Notes: a model not told the origin generated them from the sequence alone. Shown: positions 1 to 9,200, counted from the stretch's first letter. The stretch is 64,000 bases of DNA from G963667915 sp965197385 (GCA_965197385.1 CBDANA010000009.1:1128370-1192369), one strand, 5' to 3'. Numbers and translations: made by a program.

Positions 1-1658
1 GTCACGCCAACGTTCAGGGGGCGACCGACCACGCGATCGTCGCCGGCATCCTGCCGGGTTACCTGCAGGTCCCACAGCCGACGCAGACCTCTCTGTCGGA
101 GCATCTGGAGCAATCGACACCCCGGCCGCTCGTCCGCGACACAATGAACTACTGGGGAAACTACCCGAAGTTTTTCGTCTCGCAGCTCAAGGCCTGGTTC
201 GGCGACCGCGCGCAACCCGACAACGAGTTCGGCTATCACTACCTCGGCAAGATGGACGAGGACGCGACGTGGCTGTCGATCTGGGACCAAGCACGCCAGG
301 GCAAGCTCGAGGGCTTCATTGCGCTGGGCTTTAATACGCTGCTCGCCGGCCCCAACATCCCGCGCCTGCTCGAGGCAATGGCGAAGCTGAAATGGAAGGT
401 TGTCATCGACCCGTTCATGCTCGACACCGCGGAATTCTGGAAGGTGCCCGGGATGAATCCGTCGGAGATCGACACCGAGGTGCTCTACCTGCCGACGACG
501 CACTGGATCGAGCGCGACGGCTCGTTCACGAACAGCGGGCGCTGGGCGCAGTGGAAGGAAAAAGTCATCGACGCGCCGATTGGCGTTCGGTCGGACACCT
601 GGATCCTCTCGGAGCTCTTCTGGCGCGTGAAGGAGCTCTACGCCGCCGAGGGCGGCGCCTACGACGAGCCGATTCAGTCGTTGACGTGGAACTACCTGAA
701 CCCGCGTGAGCCGACCATGACCGAGCTGGCCCAGGAGATCAACGGCTACGACCTCGCCAGCGGGCGCCGTCTGTCGTCGTTCGCGGAGCTGAAGGACGAC
801 GGCTCGACCGCCTCGGGCAACTGGCTCTACTGCAGCAGTTATCCGGAGGAAGGCAACCAGATGGCGCGCCGGGCGACCGACGATCCGACCGGTCTCGGCA
901 TGCATCACGGTTGGGCCTGGAGCTGGCCACTCAATCGCCGCGTGCTCTACAACAGGGCATCGGCCGACCGGAACGGCGTCCCGTGGGACGCCGCCCGCGC
1001 CGGCATCGCCTGGAACGGCCGCGAATGGATTGGCGACGTGCCGGATTACGGCCGCACGACCCGTCCCGACGCGATGGGCGCGTTCATCATGACCGAGGAA
1101 GGCGTGGCCCGACTCTTCAGCCCGCTCCTCAAGGACGGCCCGATCCCCGAACACTACGAGCCCGTCGAGAGCCCGACGGTGAACGTTCTGCATGAGCAGG
1201 TACCGGTCAACCCGGTGCTGCGCTGGTACGACGGTGTCCGGGAGACCCTCGCGCAGGAGGAAGATCGTGACGCCTACCCGTACCCGTGCACCATCTACCG
1301 CGTCGTCGAGCGTGAGCACTTCGTGACGAGCAACGTGCCGTATCTCGTCGAGGCGATGCCCGACTTCTTCGTCGAGGTACCCGAAGGGCTAGCGGCCGAA
1401 AAAGGCATCGCCAACGGCGGACAGGTACGCGTCTGGTCGCGGCGCGGCGAAGTTCAGGGCACGGCGATCGTGACGAAGCGAATCGGACCGCTGACGGTGA
1501 ACGGCCGAACGGTCTGGACGATCGCCGTGCCGGTGCACTGGGGTTTCGTCGGCATCACACAGGGATCACCTGCCAATCAATTGACGCCGTTCATCGGCGA
1601 CGCCAACACGAACTGTCCGGAGTTCAAGGCGTTTCTGGTGAATGTGGAGGCCGTGTGA
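1..1658 (+). CDS. fdnG: Formate dehydrogenase (respiratory), catalytic alpha subunit, 3' part
   Basis: Catalytic subunit of a membrane-associated, quinone-linked formate dehydrogenase that oxidises formate to CO2 at a molybdopterin-bound metal and passes electrons to the beta subunit. The frame is already open at base 3 and runs through an internal ATG at 144, so the gene starts left of the window; about 551 residues of the C-terminal part are visible. The first visible residues (ANVQGATDH, then LPGYLQVP) and WNYLNPREPT are typical of the FdnG/FdoG type, and the last ~130 residues (NGGQVRVWSRRGEV) look like the molybdopterin-dinucleotide-binding barrel. The metal-ligand residue (Sec or Cys) and the Tat signal lie outside the window. 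The stop TGA overlaps the GTG start of the beta subunit, so the two are translationally coupled. Confidence 0.93.
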   Translation, partial: HANVQGATDHAIVAGILPGYLQVPQPTQTSLSEHLEQSTPRPLVRDTMNYWGNYPKFFVSQLKAWFGDRAQPDNEFGYHYLGKMDEDATWLSIWDQARQGKLEGFIALGFNTLLAGPNIPRLLEAMAKLKWKVVIDPFMLDTAEFWKVPGMNPSEIDTEVLYLPTTHWIERDGSFTNSGRWAQWKEKVIDAPIGVRSDTWILSELFWRVKELYAAEGGAYDEPIQSLTWNYLNPREPTMTELAQEINGYDLASGRRLSSFAELKDDGSTASGNWLYCSSYPEEGNQMARRATDDPTGLGMHHGWAWSWPLNRRVLYNRASADRNGVPWDAARAGIAWNGREWIGDVPDYGRTTRPDAMGAFIMTEEGVARLFSPLLKDGPIPEHYEPVESPTVNVLHEQVPVNPVLRWYDGVRETLAQEEDRDAYPYPCTIYRVVEREHFVTSNVPYLVEAMPDFFVEVPEGLAAEKGIANGGQVRVWSRRGEVQGTAIVTKRIGPLTVNGRTVWTIAVPVHWGFVGITQGSPANQLTPFIGDANTNCPEFKAFLVNVEAV

Positions 1659-2515
1659 GCACGCTGTCGATCAAGCGTATCTCGGCGAGCACATCGCCGG
1701 CGCCGGGCATCCGGTCGACGCCGGAGTACGCGAAGCTCGTCGACATCGCGAGCTGCATCGGCTGCAAGGGGTGCGAGGTCGCCTGTAAGGAGTGGAACGA
1801 CCTGAAGGTCGAGCCGACCGCCAACTTCGGGAGCTACCAGAGCCACAAGGATCTGTCCGCCTACACCTGGCTGCTGATGCGGTTCGACGAGGTCGAGATG
1901 AACGGCAGGCTGCAGTGGCTAATCAAAAAGGACGCCTGCCTCCATTGCGAGGAACCCGGCTGCCTGTACGCCTGCCCCGCGCCCGGCGCCATCGTCCAGT
2001 ACGAGAACGGCATCGTTGACTTCAACCAGGCTCAGTGCATCGGCTGCCAGCTCTGCGTCACCGGGTGTCCGTTCGACATCCCGCGCTTCGACAAGGCGAC
2101 GAAGAAGGTCTACAAGTGCAACATGTGCGTCGACCGCGTCGAAGCGGGCCTCGAACCGGCCTGCGTGAAGACCTGCCCCACCCACGCTATTTCGTGGGGT
2201 AGCAAGGAGGACATGCTGTCGCTGGCCGAGCACAAGGTCGATCAGCTGAAGCGCCGCGGGTTCGAGAATCCGGTGACCTACAATCCGGCCGGCGTCGGCG
2301 GCACGCACATGATGTACGTCGTGCCGCACGGCGATCACCTGGCAGACTACCGGCTGCCGTCGGACCCGACGGCCAGCCCGGCGGCGCTCACCGGGCTCAG
2401 GGTGCTGAAGCAGGTCGGCGCCTACCTGCTGGGGTTCGGCGTGCTGTCGAGCCTCGTGCATTATCTGACGATCGGTCCACAGGCCGCCGAGGACGCCACC
2501 CCGCATGACAGCTGA
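1655..2515 (+). CDS. fdnH: Formate dehydrogenase iron-sulfur beta subunit
   Basis: Electron-transfer subunit carrying electrons from the molybdopterin subunit to the cytochrome b subunit. It has 286 residues and four cysteine clusters for four [4Fe-4S] centres: C34/C37/C40/C44, C95/C98/C103/C107, C128/C131/C134/C138 and C155/C158/C170/C174. A single hydrophobic segment near residues 252-275 would anchor it in the membrane, as in FdnH/FdoH. GTG was chosen as start because it overlaps the upstream stop (GTGA) and leaves the normal short N-terminal lead before the first cluster. Its 3' end overlaps the gamma gene by 11 bases. Confidence 0.95.
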   Translation: MSTLSIKRISASTSPAPGIRSTPEYAKLVDIASCIGCKGCEVACKEWNDLKVEPTANFGSYQSHKDLSAYTWLLMRFDEVEMNGRLQWLIKKDACLHCEEPGCLYACPAPGAIVQYENGIVDFNQAQCIGCQLCVTGCPFDIPRFDKATKKVYKCNMCVDRVEAGLEPACVKTCPTHAISWGSKEDMLSLAEHKVDQLKRRGFENPVTYNPAGVGGTHMMYVVPHGDHLADYRLPSDPTASPAALTGLRVLKQVGAYLLGFGVLSSLVHYLTIGPQAAEDATPHDS

Positions 2516-3182
2516 GCCCGGCGCGCTGGTTCATCGCTTCAGCGCCGTGCAAAGGCTTCTACACTGGGCCGTCGGCCTGAGCTTCACGGTACTCCTACTG
2601 ACCGGCCTCGCGTTCTCTTATCCGTCCCTGTTCTGGCTGACCAATCTGCTGGGCGGCGGACCCACCGCTCGTGCGCTGCACCCCTGGGTGGGTCTGGTCT
2701 TCAGCGCCTCGATGGCGGCGACATTCGGGATGTGGGTGCGTGAGATGCACCTCGACGCCGCTGACCTGCAATGGCTGCGAGCGATCCAGGCCTACGCCCG
2801 CCATCAATCGGCGGACGTGCCGCCGGCCGGCAAGTACAACGGCGGCCAGAAGCTCTTCTTCTGGGCCCAGACCTTGCTCGGCGTGCTGTTCCTGGTGAGT
2901 GGGCTCGCGCTATGGTTTCCGGACACCGTCGCCACGGCGGTCCCGTCCGCGTCCACCCTGCTCGCCACAATGCGACTCGTGCACTACACCGCGACGCTTG
3001 CCGGCGGCCTCCTGGTCACGATGCACGTCTACCTCGGGCTCTTCGCCTTCCCCGGCACGGCGCGGGGCATGATCGACGGCAAAGTAACGCGCGCCTGGGC
3101 GACCTTGCACCATCCAGCGTGGCAGCCCGACCCGGACCGGCCGCGCGCGACTGCCGAGGATGACGACGACGCCCGGCGCTAA
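2505..3182 (+). CDS. fdnI: Formate dehydrogenase cytochrome b gamma subunit
   Basis: Membrane cytochrome b556-type subunit that passes electrons from the beta subunit to quinone. It has 225 residues with four predicted membrane segments (about 15-38, 53-78, 115-137 and 152-176). Histidines suitable as haem ligands sit in or beside these segments (for example in LLHWAVG, LHPWVG, LVHYTA and TMHVYLG), the usual FdnI/FdoI pattern. The ATG lies inside the 3' end of the beta gene and the 3' end overlaps fdhE by 23 bases, so all four genes form one coupled transcription unit. Confidence 0.93.
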   Translation: MTAEPGALVHRFSAVQRLLHWAVGLSFTVLLLTGLAFSYPSLFWLTNLLGGGPTARALHPWVGLVFSASMAATFGMWVREMHLDAADLQWLRAIQAYARHQSADVPPAGKYNGGQKLFFWAQTLLGVLFLVSGLALWFPDTVATAVPSASTLLATMRLVHYTATLAGGLLVTMHVYLGLFAFPGTARGMIDGKVTRAWATLHHPAWQPDPDRPRATAEDDDDARR

Positions 3183-4029
3183 CCTCACCCACGCCGCGTG
3201 GCACGCCCGGCGTGCCCGCGCGGTGTCGCTCAGGGCCCAGCAGCCTCACGCGGCGGAGCTGCTCGGCAGCTATCTGAGAATCCTCGACCTGCAGGAGCCG
3301 CTCTACGACACGGCCCGTAACGGCCGCTGGCCGGACCTGCGGAGCGCCGATGCCGACACGCTCCCGATGCTCAGTCTCGATCGGCTGCCGTTCGAGTCGC
3401 TCGCCCGGCCGCTCGGTGAATTCGCGCGTGAGGTTGGCCCGGTCATGCCGGACACCCTGGCCCCGGCCGCCACCGCGCTCGATTCGGCGGGCGCCGGACT
3501 CCGGGCCGACCTGCTACGCGATGCCGCCTCGCGCCGGCCGCTGGGCGCCCACGCAGAGCGGTTTCGGATGGACTCCACCCCGCTGGAGTTCTTCAGCCGG
3601 GCATTCCTCCAGCCGATCGCCGAAGCACTGGCGCATCGTCACGCGGGATCCGTCGAACGCCGGCCCGGCGCGGCCTGTCCGTTCTGCGGCTGGCCGGCGC
3701 AGCTCGCCCTGCTCCAGGACGCGGTCGACGTCCAGGGAGGCCGCTCGCTCGTCTGCGCGCTCTGTTCGCTCGAGTGGACGTTCACCCGTTCGGTCTGCGT
3801 CAACTGCGGCGAGGCGGACGCGGAGCGGCTCGCCTATCATGTCAACGAGAGCCTCCAGCACGTGCGGATCGAGGCGTGCGCCTCCTGCCGCACCTACCTC
3901 AAGGTGGTCGACCTGCGCGCCCACGGCTCGCTGGCGCCAGTGGTCGACGAGCTGGCATCGTTCGAACTGGACCTCTGGTGCGACGAGCAGGGGCTCGTCA
4001 AGCTGCAGCGCAACCTGTTCGGCATGTGA
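3160..4029 (+). CDS. fdhE: Formate dehydrogenase accessory protein FdhE
   Basis: Assembly factor required for activity of respiratory formate dehydrogenases; FdhE proteins are cytoplasmic rubredoxin-like proteins that bind the catalytic subunit. It has 289 residues. The C-terminal half holds four CxxC pairs (CPFC, CALC, CVNC, CASC), the metal-binding signature of the family. The N-terminal ~150 residues are helical and poorly conserved, as expected. The start overlaps the end of the gamma gene, so it is the last gene of the operon. The next gene (4049-4657) is on the opposite strand, leaving only 19 bases between the two stop codons. Confidence 0.93.
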   Translation: MTTTPGANLTHAAWHARRARAVSLRAQQPHAAELLGSYLRILDLQEPLYDTARNGRWPDLRSADADTLPMLSLDRLPFESLARPLGEFAREVGPVMPDTLAPAATALDSAGAGLRADLLRDAASRRPLGAHAERFRMDSTPLEFFSRAFLQPIAEALAHRHAGSVERRPGAACPFCGWPAQLALLQDAVDVQGGRSLVCALCSLEWTFTRSVCVNCGEADAERLAYHVNESLQHVRIEACASCRTYLKVVDLRAHGSLAPVVDELASFELDLWCDEQGLVKLQRNLFGM

Positions 4030-4048
4030 GCCAGTCGCCCGTTAGCGG

Positions 4049-4657
4049 CTAGGCCGGCGCGATGGCGAGGATCGTCTTCACGATGTCGAGGTAGACATGC
4101 GTTACCTCGACGATCTCGAATCCAGCGCGGCGGACGTTGCCCACGGTGTCACGGGTGATCTCCGGCCCGCCGAGCTTCGCGATCGGGTTCATCAGATGCA
4201 GCAGGACGTTGAACGGAAAGTGCCGGCTCCCGGTGTGCTCGAACATCCGTAACTCCCCACCTGGCTTGAGCACCCGGCGCACCCCCTCCAGGCCACGAAC
4301 CGGATCCGGTACCGAGCAAAACGTGCAGGACGTGAACACCTGGTCAAACGTGCCAGGGGTGTAATCAATCTCGTGGACGTCGAGCTGCCGTAACTCGAGG
4401 CGGCCGGGATACGCCGCGGCGCGCGCGCGCGCCTTCGCCAGCATCCCGTCGCTGATGTCGATGCCAACAATGTCCCCCTCGGGCGGAAAGTACGGGATGT
4501 CGAGCCCGGTGCCGACCGCGACGAACAGCACCTTACCCCGCATAGCGCTGAAGAACTGGCGCTTCGTGGGCGCCCAGCGTCTCTCGGCACCAAACGCGTT
4601 CATCAGGTCGAAGGCGGCCGACGCGCGATCCCATTTCTTTTTCGTCAGGACATCCAT
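4049..4657 (-). CDS. Class I SAM-dependent methyltransferase
   Basis: Small-molecule methyltransferase of the UbiE / phospholipid N-methyltransferase type, 202 residues. The SAM-binding motif I is visible as VLFVAVGTGLD (about residues 43-53), followed by GDIVGIDIS (motif II Asp) and the motif IV/V region FDQVFTSCTFCSV and LKPGGELRMFEH. The substrate cannot be told from the sequence; close relatives are annotated as phosphatidylethanolamine N-methyltransferases. The longer frame back to 4870 is not used, because those bases belong to a palindromic repeat (4668-4853) and are translated there as low-complexity sequence. The ATG at 4657 gives the usual family start (MDVLTKKKW). Confidence 0.8.
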   Translation of the reverse strand: MDVLTKKKWDRASAAFDLMNAFGAERRWAPTKRQFFSAMRGKVLFVAVGTGLDIPYFPPEGDIVGIDISDGMLAKARARAAAYPGRLELRQLDVHEIDYTPGTFDQVFTSCTFCSVPDPVRGLEGVRRVLKPGGELRMFEHTGSRHFPFNVLLHLMNPIAKLGGPEITRDTVGNVRRAGFEIVEVTHVYLDIVKTILAIAPA

Positions 4658-4667
4658 CGCGGATCCT

Positions 4668-4853
4668 AGGAGTCCGTGGTGAAGGTCCCACGTCGCGCCG
4701 AGGGCCCGCTGAACCAAAGCCGCGGTCGCCATGCGCAAGGCGCGACGAGGGAGTAAATCGGGAATTTGTGACCCATCGTGGACAACGCCCAACGCCGCCA
4801 ACGCCGGGATGCATCGCCGGCCGAATGCAGCGGGACCTTCATCGCGGACTCCT
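4668..4853. repeat. Palindromic repeat, copy A1 (186 bp)
   Basis: Imperfect inverted-repeat element. Left arm starts aggagtccgtggtgaaggtc and the right arm is its near inverse ending gaccttcatcgcggactcct. The core contains a GGGATGCATCG box and shares long blocks with copies at 9201-9362 and 22173-22366. It lies between a membrane-protein gene and a methyltransferase gene on the same strand. Flanking dinucleotides are TA on the left and TC on the right. Confidence 0.8.
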
Positions 4854-5213
4854 CTTGCGCAGCCGCACATCGGCGATCCAGACCGCGACGAACGTCACCG
4901 TGCCCAGCGTGCCGCCGACGACCGACGCCATGCTCGAGGCGAGCGGGCGCGCCGCTACCGTCATCGCCACCACCATACCGGTGAGCATCCCGGTGATCAT
5001 GGCCGGCATCTGCAGCTCGATCATGCCGAAGAACGGCCCGAACCCGAGGATGCCCACGGCCGCGACGGCCATGCCCAGAACCATGCCGATCAACATCGCC
5101 GCCAGCATCGGCCACGCCTCGCTCACCGTCGCCGTGGCCGCAACCGCCGTCAGCACGCCGACCACGATGCTGCACGACAGATCGCCAGCAATGAAATACG
5201 ACCGCGTTTCCAT
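4839..5213 (-). CDS. Small multi-pass membrane protein, unknown function
   Basis: 124 residues, almost entirely hydrophobic, with about four membrane segments rich in Gly, Met and Ala (GMVLGMAVAAVG, MPAMITGMLTGM). No catalytic motif or recognised family. The start METRSYF follows a short gap to the next gene on the other strand. The last residues (KRSPR) and the TGA stop lie inside the right arm of repeat A1, so the C-terminus was probably reset when that repeat inserted. It may be an inner-membrane protein co-transcribed with the methyltransferase downstream. Confidence 0.6.
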   Translation of the reverse strand: METRSYFIAGDLSCSIVVGVLTAVAATATVSEAWPMLAAMLIGMVLGMAVAAVGILGFGPFFGMIELQMPAMITGMLTGMVVAMTVAARPLASSMASVVGGTLGTVTFVAVWIADVRLRKRSPR

Positions 5214-5347
5214 GCGCTACTCCCGGCCTCCCCCGGCTGGCCGCCCACACCGACCGGCGCGCTGGAGGCCCTCGCTTCTGCATGGTATCGTGACAGCCGT
5301 CTCATCCACCATAATGAGCGCCAGAAGGCGCCGGAAAGAACTGACCA

Positions 5348-5838
5348 ATGACCAACAGGGAATTCTTCATCCAGAGACATGCCGCCGAGCAAGCTGCCTT
5401 CACGAACGTGTTCAAGGCGGTCCCGGGCGACAAACTCGGCCACCGCGCCGATCCCAGGGGACGCTCGGCGCAAGAATTGATGGGGCATCTGATCGGCCAT
5501 GAACAGATCTGATCGAACTTGTGGGAACGAGCACCATCAATCACCGGATGCAGGTGCCCTTTGCCAGCGTGGAAGAGGCCATCGACCTGTTGCAGCAGGC
5601 CCAAGGGGAGCTGCAAGCCAAGCTCACGGCGACGAGCGACGCCGCCTGGGACGACACGAAGGGAAAATTTCTCTTCGACGGAAAAGTGATCTACGAGATG
5701 CCGAACCGCGATCTCGGATGGATGCTCTTCTTCGACTCGATCCACCACCGCGGGCAGCTGAATACGTATCTCCGGCCGATGGGTAGCAAGGTGCCGTCGA
5801 TCTACGGCCCGTCAGCCGACGATCCGGGCGGCCGCTAG
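5348..5838 (+). pseudogene. DinB-like (DUF1569/DUF664-type) protein, frameshifted
   Basis: Member of the DinB/YfiT four-helix metal-binding superfamily. The first part (MTNREFFIQRH to LIGHEQ, 5348 to about 5510) is in one frame and ends at TGA 5510-5512. The rest (LVGTSTINHRMQVPF to the C-terminal IHHRGQLNTYLRP) continues in another frame to 5838. A single missing base near 5508 restores GHEQ-x-LIELVGTSTINHR, so this is one gene with one frameshift. Three family histidines are visible: GHLIGH, INHR and HHRG. The final TAG stop coincides with the TA target site of the IS5-type element that follows, so the last codons may have been altered. Confidence 0.75.
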
Positions 5839-7134
5839 CAGGCTGCTGAAGAACCCGGGTATCGGGCTGTTTTCTTAAGCATCATGCGGGTAACGACCGC
5901 CCGACGACCGTGCGCACGGGTGTGCGCTGACCCCGATGAGGGGGCCGGCGACACGCGCGGCCGGCGATCAGGGACACGTCGCCTCCAGATTCCGCAGGCG
6001 GACCAAGTTATAGGCCGTGGCGGCGAAAGTGAGCTGCCACTCGACGAGTGGGACGCCGCGAGGCCGGAGCTTGCGCAAACCACCGACGGTCTGCCTCCAC
6101 CCAAAGACCTGTTCCACGAGTTTTCGTTTCCGCTGACTCACGTGAGAACCCGCATGCCGGGTGGGCCGACCATCAATCGCCCGCCAGCGGACCTTCTGCG
6201 CCACGTGGGGCGTGACGTCCCGGACGCGGACATCGGCGACGAAGCTCGCCACATCGTAGCCCTTGTCTGCTCCGACCGTGCTGCCCGGCGGCGCGCTGGC
6301 CTCCAGCAACAGTGCCGCCGCCTCGCGTTCGGCGGTCCCCGTCGCGTGGGTCGCACAGACGTTGGCGACGAGCCCCTGCCGATTATCCAACAGCACGTGG
6401 CCCAGAGACGCCAGCTTCGCCTCCTTCCCTTGGCCCTTCCGATGCAGCATCGCCGCCGGATCAGTCGTCGACTGGTGCGTGTCGTTGCGCCGCCGCTCGC
6501 CGTGGAAGTCGACCGTGGGATTCCCGGGGTCATCGGGGGGCGCGCGCGGCGCGGCGTCCCGGCATCGGAAGCTCTTCAGGCTGGCCCAGGCTTCCAACTG
6601 CGTCCCGTCCACCGTGAAATGCTCGTCCGAGAGCAGACCGGCCGCCCGGGCGTGGGCCTGGACCGCATCAACGAAGGCGGCCGCGCCATCCCCCGCCAGC
6701 AGCCGGTCACGATTCTTGGTAAACGTCGTGGGATGCCAGACCGGGTCGTCCATATGCAAGCCGACGAACCAGCGGAACAGCAGGTTGTCGTTGAGCTCTT
6801 CCAGCAGCAGCCGTTCGCTCCGGATCGTGTACAGCACCTGCAGCAACAGGGCCCGCAACAATGGCTCAGGCGGGATCGACGGACGTCCCGTCTTGGCGTA
6901 CAGGCCGGCGAACCTGCGCGACATCGTCTTCAGCGCGTGATCCGTCAGCGCGCGGACCGCGCGGAGCGGAGGATCGGCCGGCACGCGCTGTTCCGGCGAC
7001 CGGTAACTGAACATGTGATGGGTCTGCTCATCGTGTCCGCGCATGAGGTGGCTCCCTTCAGCAATATTGGGAGCATGGGAGTACGCCGGGATCGATCTGT
7101 CGATCCCATTCCACGGACTTTTTCACCAGCCTGC
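5838..7134 (-). mobile_element. Complete IS5-family insertion sequence (about 1.3 kb)
   Basis: One transposase gene on the minus strand with terminal inverted repeats: left AGCAGGCTGCTGAAGAAC, right (inverted) AGCAGGCTGGTGAAAAAGTC. It is flanked on both sides by CTA/TAG, consistent with TA duplication. A truncated second copy of the same element, covering the 3' end of the transposase and one terminus, is at 24653-24923. Confidence 0.88.
5968..7044 (-). CDS. IS5-family transposase
   Basis: DDE transposase of 358 residues, the only gene of the element at 5838-7134. The N-terminal half carries the DUF772-like dimerisation/DNA-binding domain (SPEQRVPADPPLRAVRAL, GRPSIPPEPLLRALLLQ, MDDPVWHPTTFTKNRDRL). 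The C-terminal half is the RNase H-like catalytic domain: D in FTVDGTQLEAW, D in VGADKGYD, and the C-terminal YxxxK-like region QRKRKLVEQVFGWRQ. Length and motifs are complete, so it may be active. It reads inward from the right terminus. Confidence 0.9.
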   Translation of the reverse strand: MRGHDEQTHHMFSYRSPEQRVPADPPLRAVRALTDHALKTMSRRFAGLYAKTGRPSIPPEPLLRALLLQVLYTIRSERLLLEELNDNLLFRWFVGLHMDDPVWHPTTFTKNRDRLLAGDGAAAFVDAVQAHARAAGLLSDEHFTVDGTQLEAWASLKSFRCRDAAPRAPPDDPGNPTVDFHGERRRNDTHQSTTDPAAMLHRKGQGKEAKLASLGHVLLDNRQGLVANVCATHATGTAEREAAALLLEASAPPGSTVGADKGYDVASFVADVRVRDVTPHVAQKVRWRAIDGRPTRHAGSHVSQRKRKLVEQVFGWRQTVGGLRKLRPRGVPLVEWQLTFAATAYNLVRLRNLEATCP

Positions 7135-7234
7135 TAGCAGCCTGGGCTATAATCCTCCTGTCTCCGCCAACTGAAGGCCCCGGCGGCCACGGTCGCGTCC
7201 CTCGCCGCCACCAAGCATTCGAGGAGGTCGTGAT

Positions 7235-8128
7235 GCATCGGTCCCAGGCCAGTTCTCGATCTTCTTCGCGCGCGGCGACCCGTTCGACCTCGACCACTGG
7301 CAGACGCCAGCCCAGATCGACAGCGAACCGTACCGCGTGACGAACCAGGACGCGCGGCACGTGACGCTCACGCACCGCGCGACGCTAACGAACTACTCCG
7401 GCACCAGGTTCGACGTGCGAATCGATCGCACTATTCGTCTAATGGACGGGGACAGCCTTGATGGTGCGGTGCCGAGCGGCGTGCGAAGCATCGCCTACGA
7501 ATCGGAGAACACGATCACCAACACGGGTGAACGGGCCTGGAACACCGAAACTGGATTGCTGTCGATCTGGATTCTCGGGATGTTCAAGCATTCGCCCGAC
7601 ACGACGGTCGTCATCCTATTTCGGCCTGGCTTCGACGACGCGCTGGGCCCAATCGTGAACGATGCCTACTTCGGCGAGGTCCCGGACGACCGGCTCGCCG
7701 TAGCGGAGGACGTCCTGTTCTTCCGAGCGGACGGCGCCTATCGGAGCAAGATCGGCCTGAGCCCGCAGCGCGCCAGACCGACCCTGGGTAGCTATGACGC
7801 CGCGCGGCGCCTCTTGACGCTCGTCCGGTACGACTTACCGGACGGCGCCACCAATTACGTGAATTCGATGTGGGAGCTACAGGCGGAGCCCTATGCCGGC
7901 GACGCCGTCAACAGCTACAACGACGGCCCGCCCGCGCCCGGCACGCCCCCGCTCGGACCGTTCTACGAGCTGGAGACGTCGTCGCCCGCCGCCGCGCTCA
8001 CCCCGAACGGCTCGCTCACGCACACGCATCGGACCTATCACTTCGAGGGCGACCCGGCCGACCTCGACACCATCGCGCGCGCGGCGTTCGGCGTCGGCCT
8101 CGATGCCATCGACTCCGCCCTCCCGTGA
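7235..8128 (+). pseudogene. N-terminally truncated DUF6786-like protein
   Basis: A long open stretch without a convincing start. In-frame homologous-looking sequence (PGQFSIFFARGDPFDLDHW) lies upstream of the first usable GTG at 7337, so the gene is truncated or rearranged at its 5' end by the IS insertion to its left. The visible ~295 residues match my recollection of the DUF6786 family (large beta-rich proteins; the segments SIWILGMFKHSP and the C-terminal THTHRTYHFEGD are typical), whose function is unknown. Bases 7170-7231 could encode the original start in another frame with a missing base. The family assignment is from memory and not certain. Confidence 0.5.
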
Positions 8129-8157
8129 CGGGCGTCCGGCGTCCTGCGGAGACCACA

Positions 8158-9144
8158 ATGCCCTTGCTCGTGCTCAGTCACACCGACGTCGAAGCCGCGT
8201 TGCCCATGGCGGCCTGCATCGAGGCCATGCGCGACGCGCTCGCCACGCTCGCGCGCGGCGACGCGCACAATCCGCTTCGCTTCATCGTGCGGCCGCCGCA
8301 GGCCTCGGGCCTGCTCGGCCTCATGCCCGCGCACCGCGCCGGGCCACAGGCCGGATACGGGCTCAAGGTGGTCGTCATCGAGCCGGCGAATCCGGCGCGC
8401 GGGCTCGACGCGCACCAGGGCGGCGTGATGCTTTTCGACGACGCGACCGGAGTGCCCACGGCCCTGGTGAACGCCTCGGCCATCACGGCGATCCGCACCG
8501 CGGCCGTCTCGGCGGTCGCCACCCAGCTCCTCGCCCGCGAGACCGCGACCGACCTGGCCATCCTGGGCGCGAGCGTGCAAGCCCGCTCGCATCTCACCGC
8601 GATGCAGAGCGTGCGTGCCTTCCGGCGCATCCGGGTCTGGAGCCGGCGCCCGGCCCAGGTCGCCACGTTCGTCGAGGAGATGCAGCCGCACGTCCAGACC
8701 GATCTCGTCGCGTGCCCATCCGCCGAGACGGCGGTGCGCGGCGCCGATGTGGTCGTGACCACAACGTCGGCCCGTGAACCGATCGTATCTCGGTCGTGGT
8801 TCGCGCCCGGCGCGCACATCAACGCGGTCGGCTCCAGCATTCCCACGACCAGGGAAATCGACAGCGAGACGATGGGGGCGGCGTCCCTCTTCGTCGACAG
8901 ACGCGAATCCACGCTGAACGAATCGGGCGACTATCTGATGGCGGCGCGCGACGGCGCCGTCGGCCCAGACGACCTGCAGGCGGAGATCGGGGAACTGCTG
9001 ATTGGTCAAGCCCCCGGCCGGCAGACGGACGACGAGCTCACGCTCTTCAAGTCCCTGGGACTGGCCGTGGAGGATCTCGCGGCGGCGAGCCTAGCTGTCG
9101 ATCGGGCGCGCGCAGAGGGGCTGGGCCAGACCATCCCGTTCTGA
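8158..9144 (+). CDS. Ornithine cyclodeaminase / mu-crystallin family NAD(P)-binding enzyme
   Basis: 328 residues. Family members are NAD(P)-dependent ornithine cyclodeaminases, alanine dehydrogenases or imine (ketimine) reductases; the substrate is not predictable here. Visible: the conserved GYGLKVVV lysine segment, the dinucleotide-binding turn LAILGASVQARSHL (variant of GxGxQA), a GADVVVTTTSAREP strand and NAVGSSIPTTREID, all in family order. The ATG at 8158 follows GGAGACC and fits the family N-terminus (LSHTDVEAALPM). The preceding gene ends 29 bases upstream on the same strand. Confidence 0.87.
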   Translation: MPLLVLSHTDVEAALPMAACIEAMRDALATLARGDAHNPLRFIVRPPQASGLLGLMPAHRAGPQAGYGLKVVVIEPANPARGLDAHQGGVMLFDDATGVPTALVNASAITAIRTAAVSAVATQLLARETATDLAILGASVQARSHLTAMQSVRAFRRIRVWSRRPAQVATFVEEMQPHVQTDLVACPSAETAVRGADVVVTTTSAREPIVSRSWFAPGAHINAVGSSIPTTREIDSETMGAASLFVDRRESTLNESGDYLMAARDGAVGPDDLQAEIGELLIGQAPGRQTDDELTLFKSLGLAVEDLAAASLAVDRARAEGLGQTIPF

Positions 9145-9200
9145 GCGCCGCCGGCCGCTCCGCGGGAACCCCGGGTCTCGGGGCACCGTATTCGAACAGT

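Noticed and set aside
4657..4870. Upstream extension of the methyltransferase
   Set aside because: These codons come from palindromic repeat A1 and have no homologous character.
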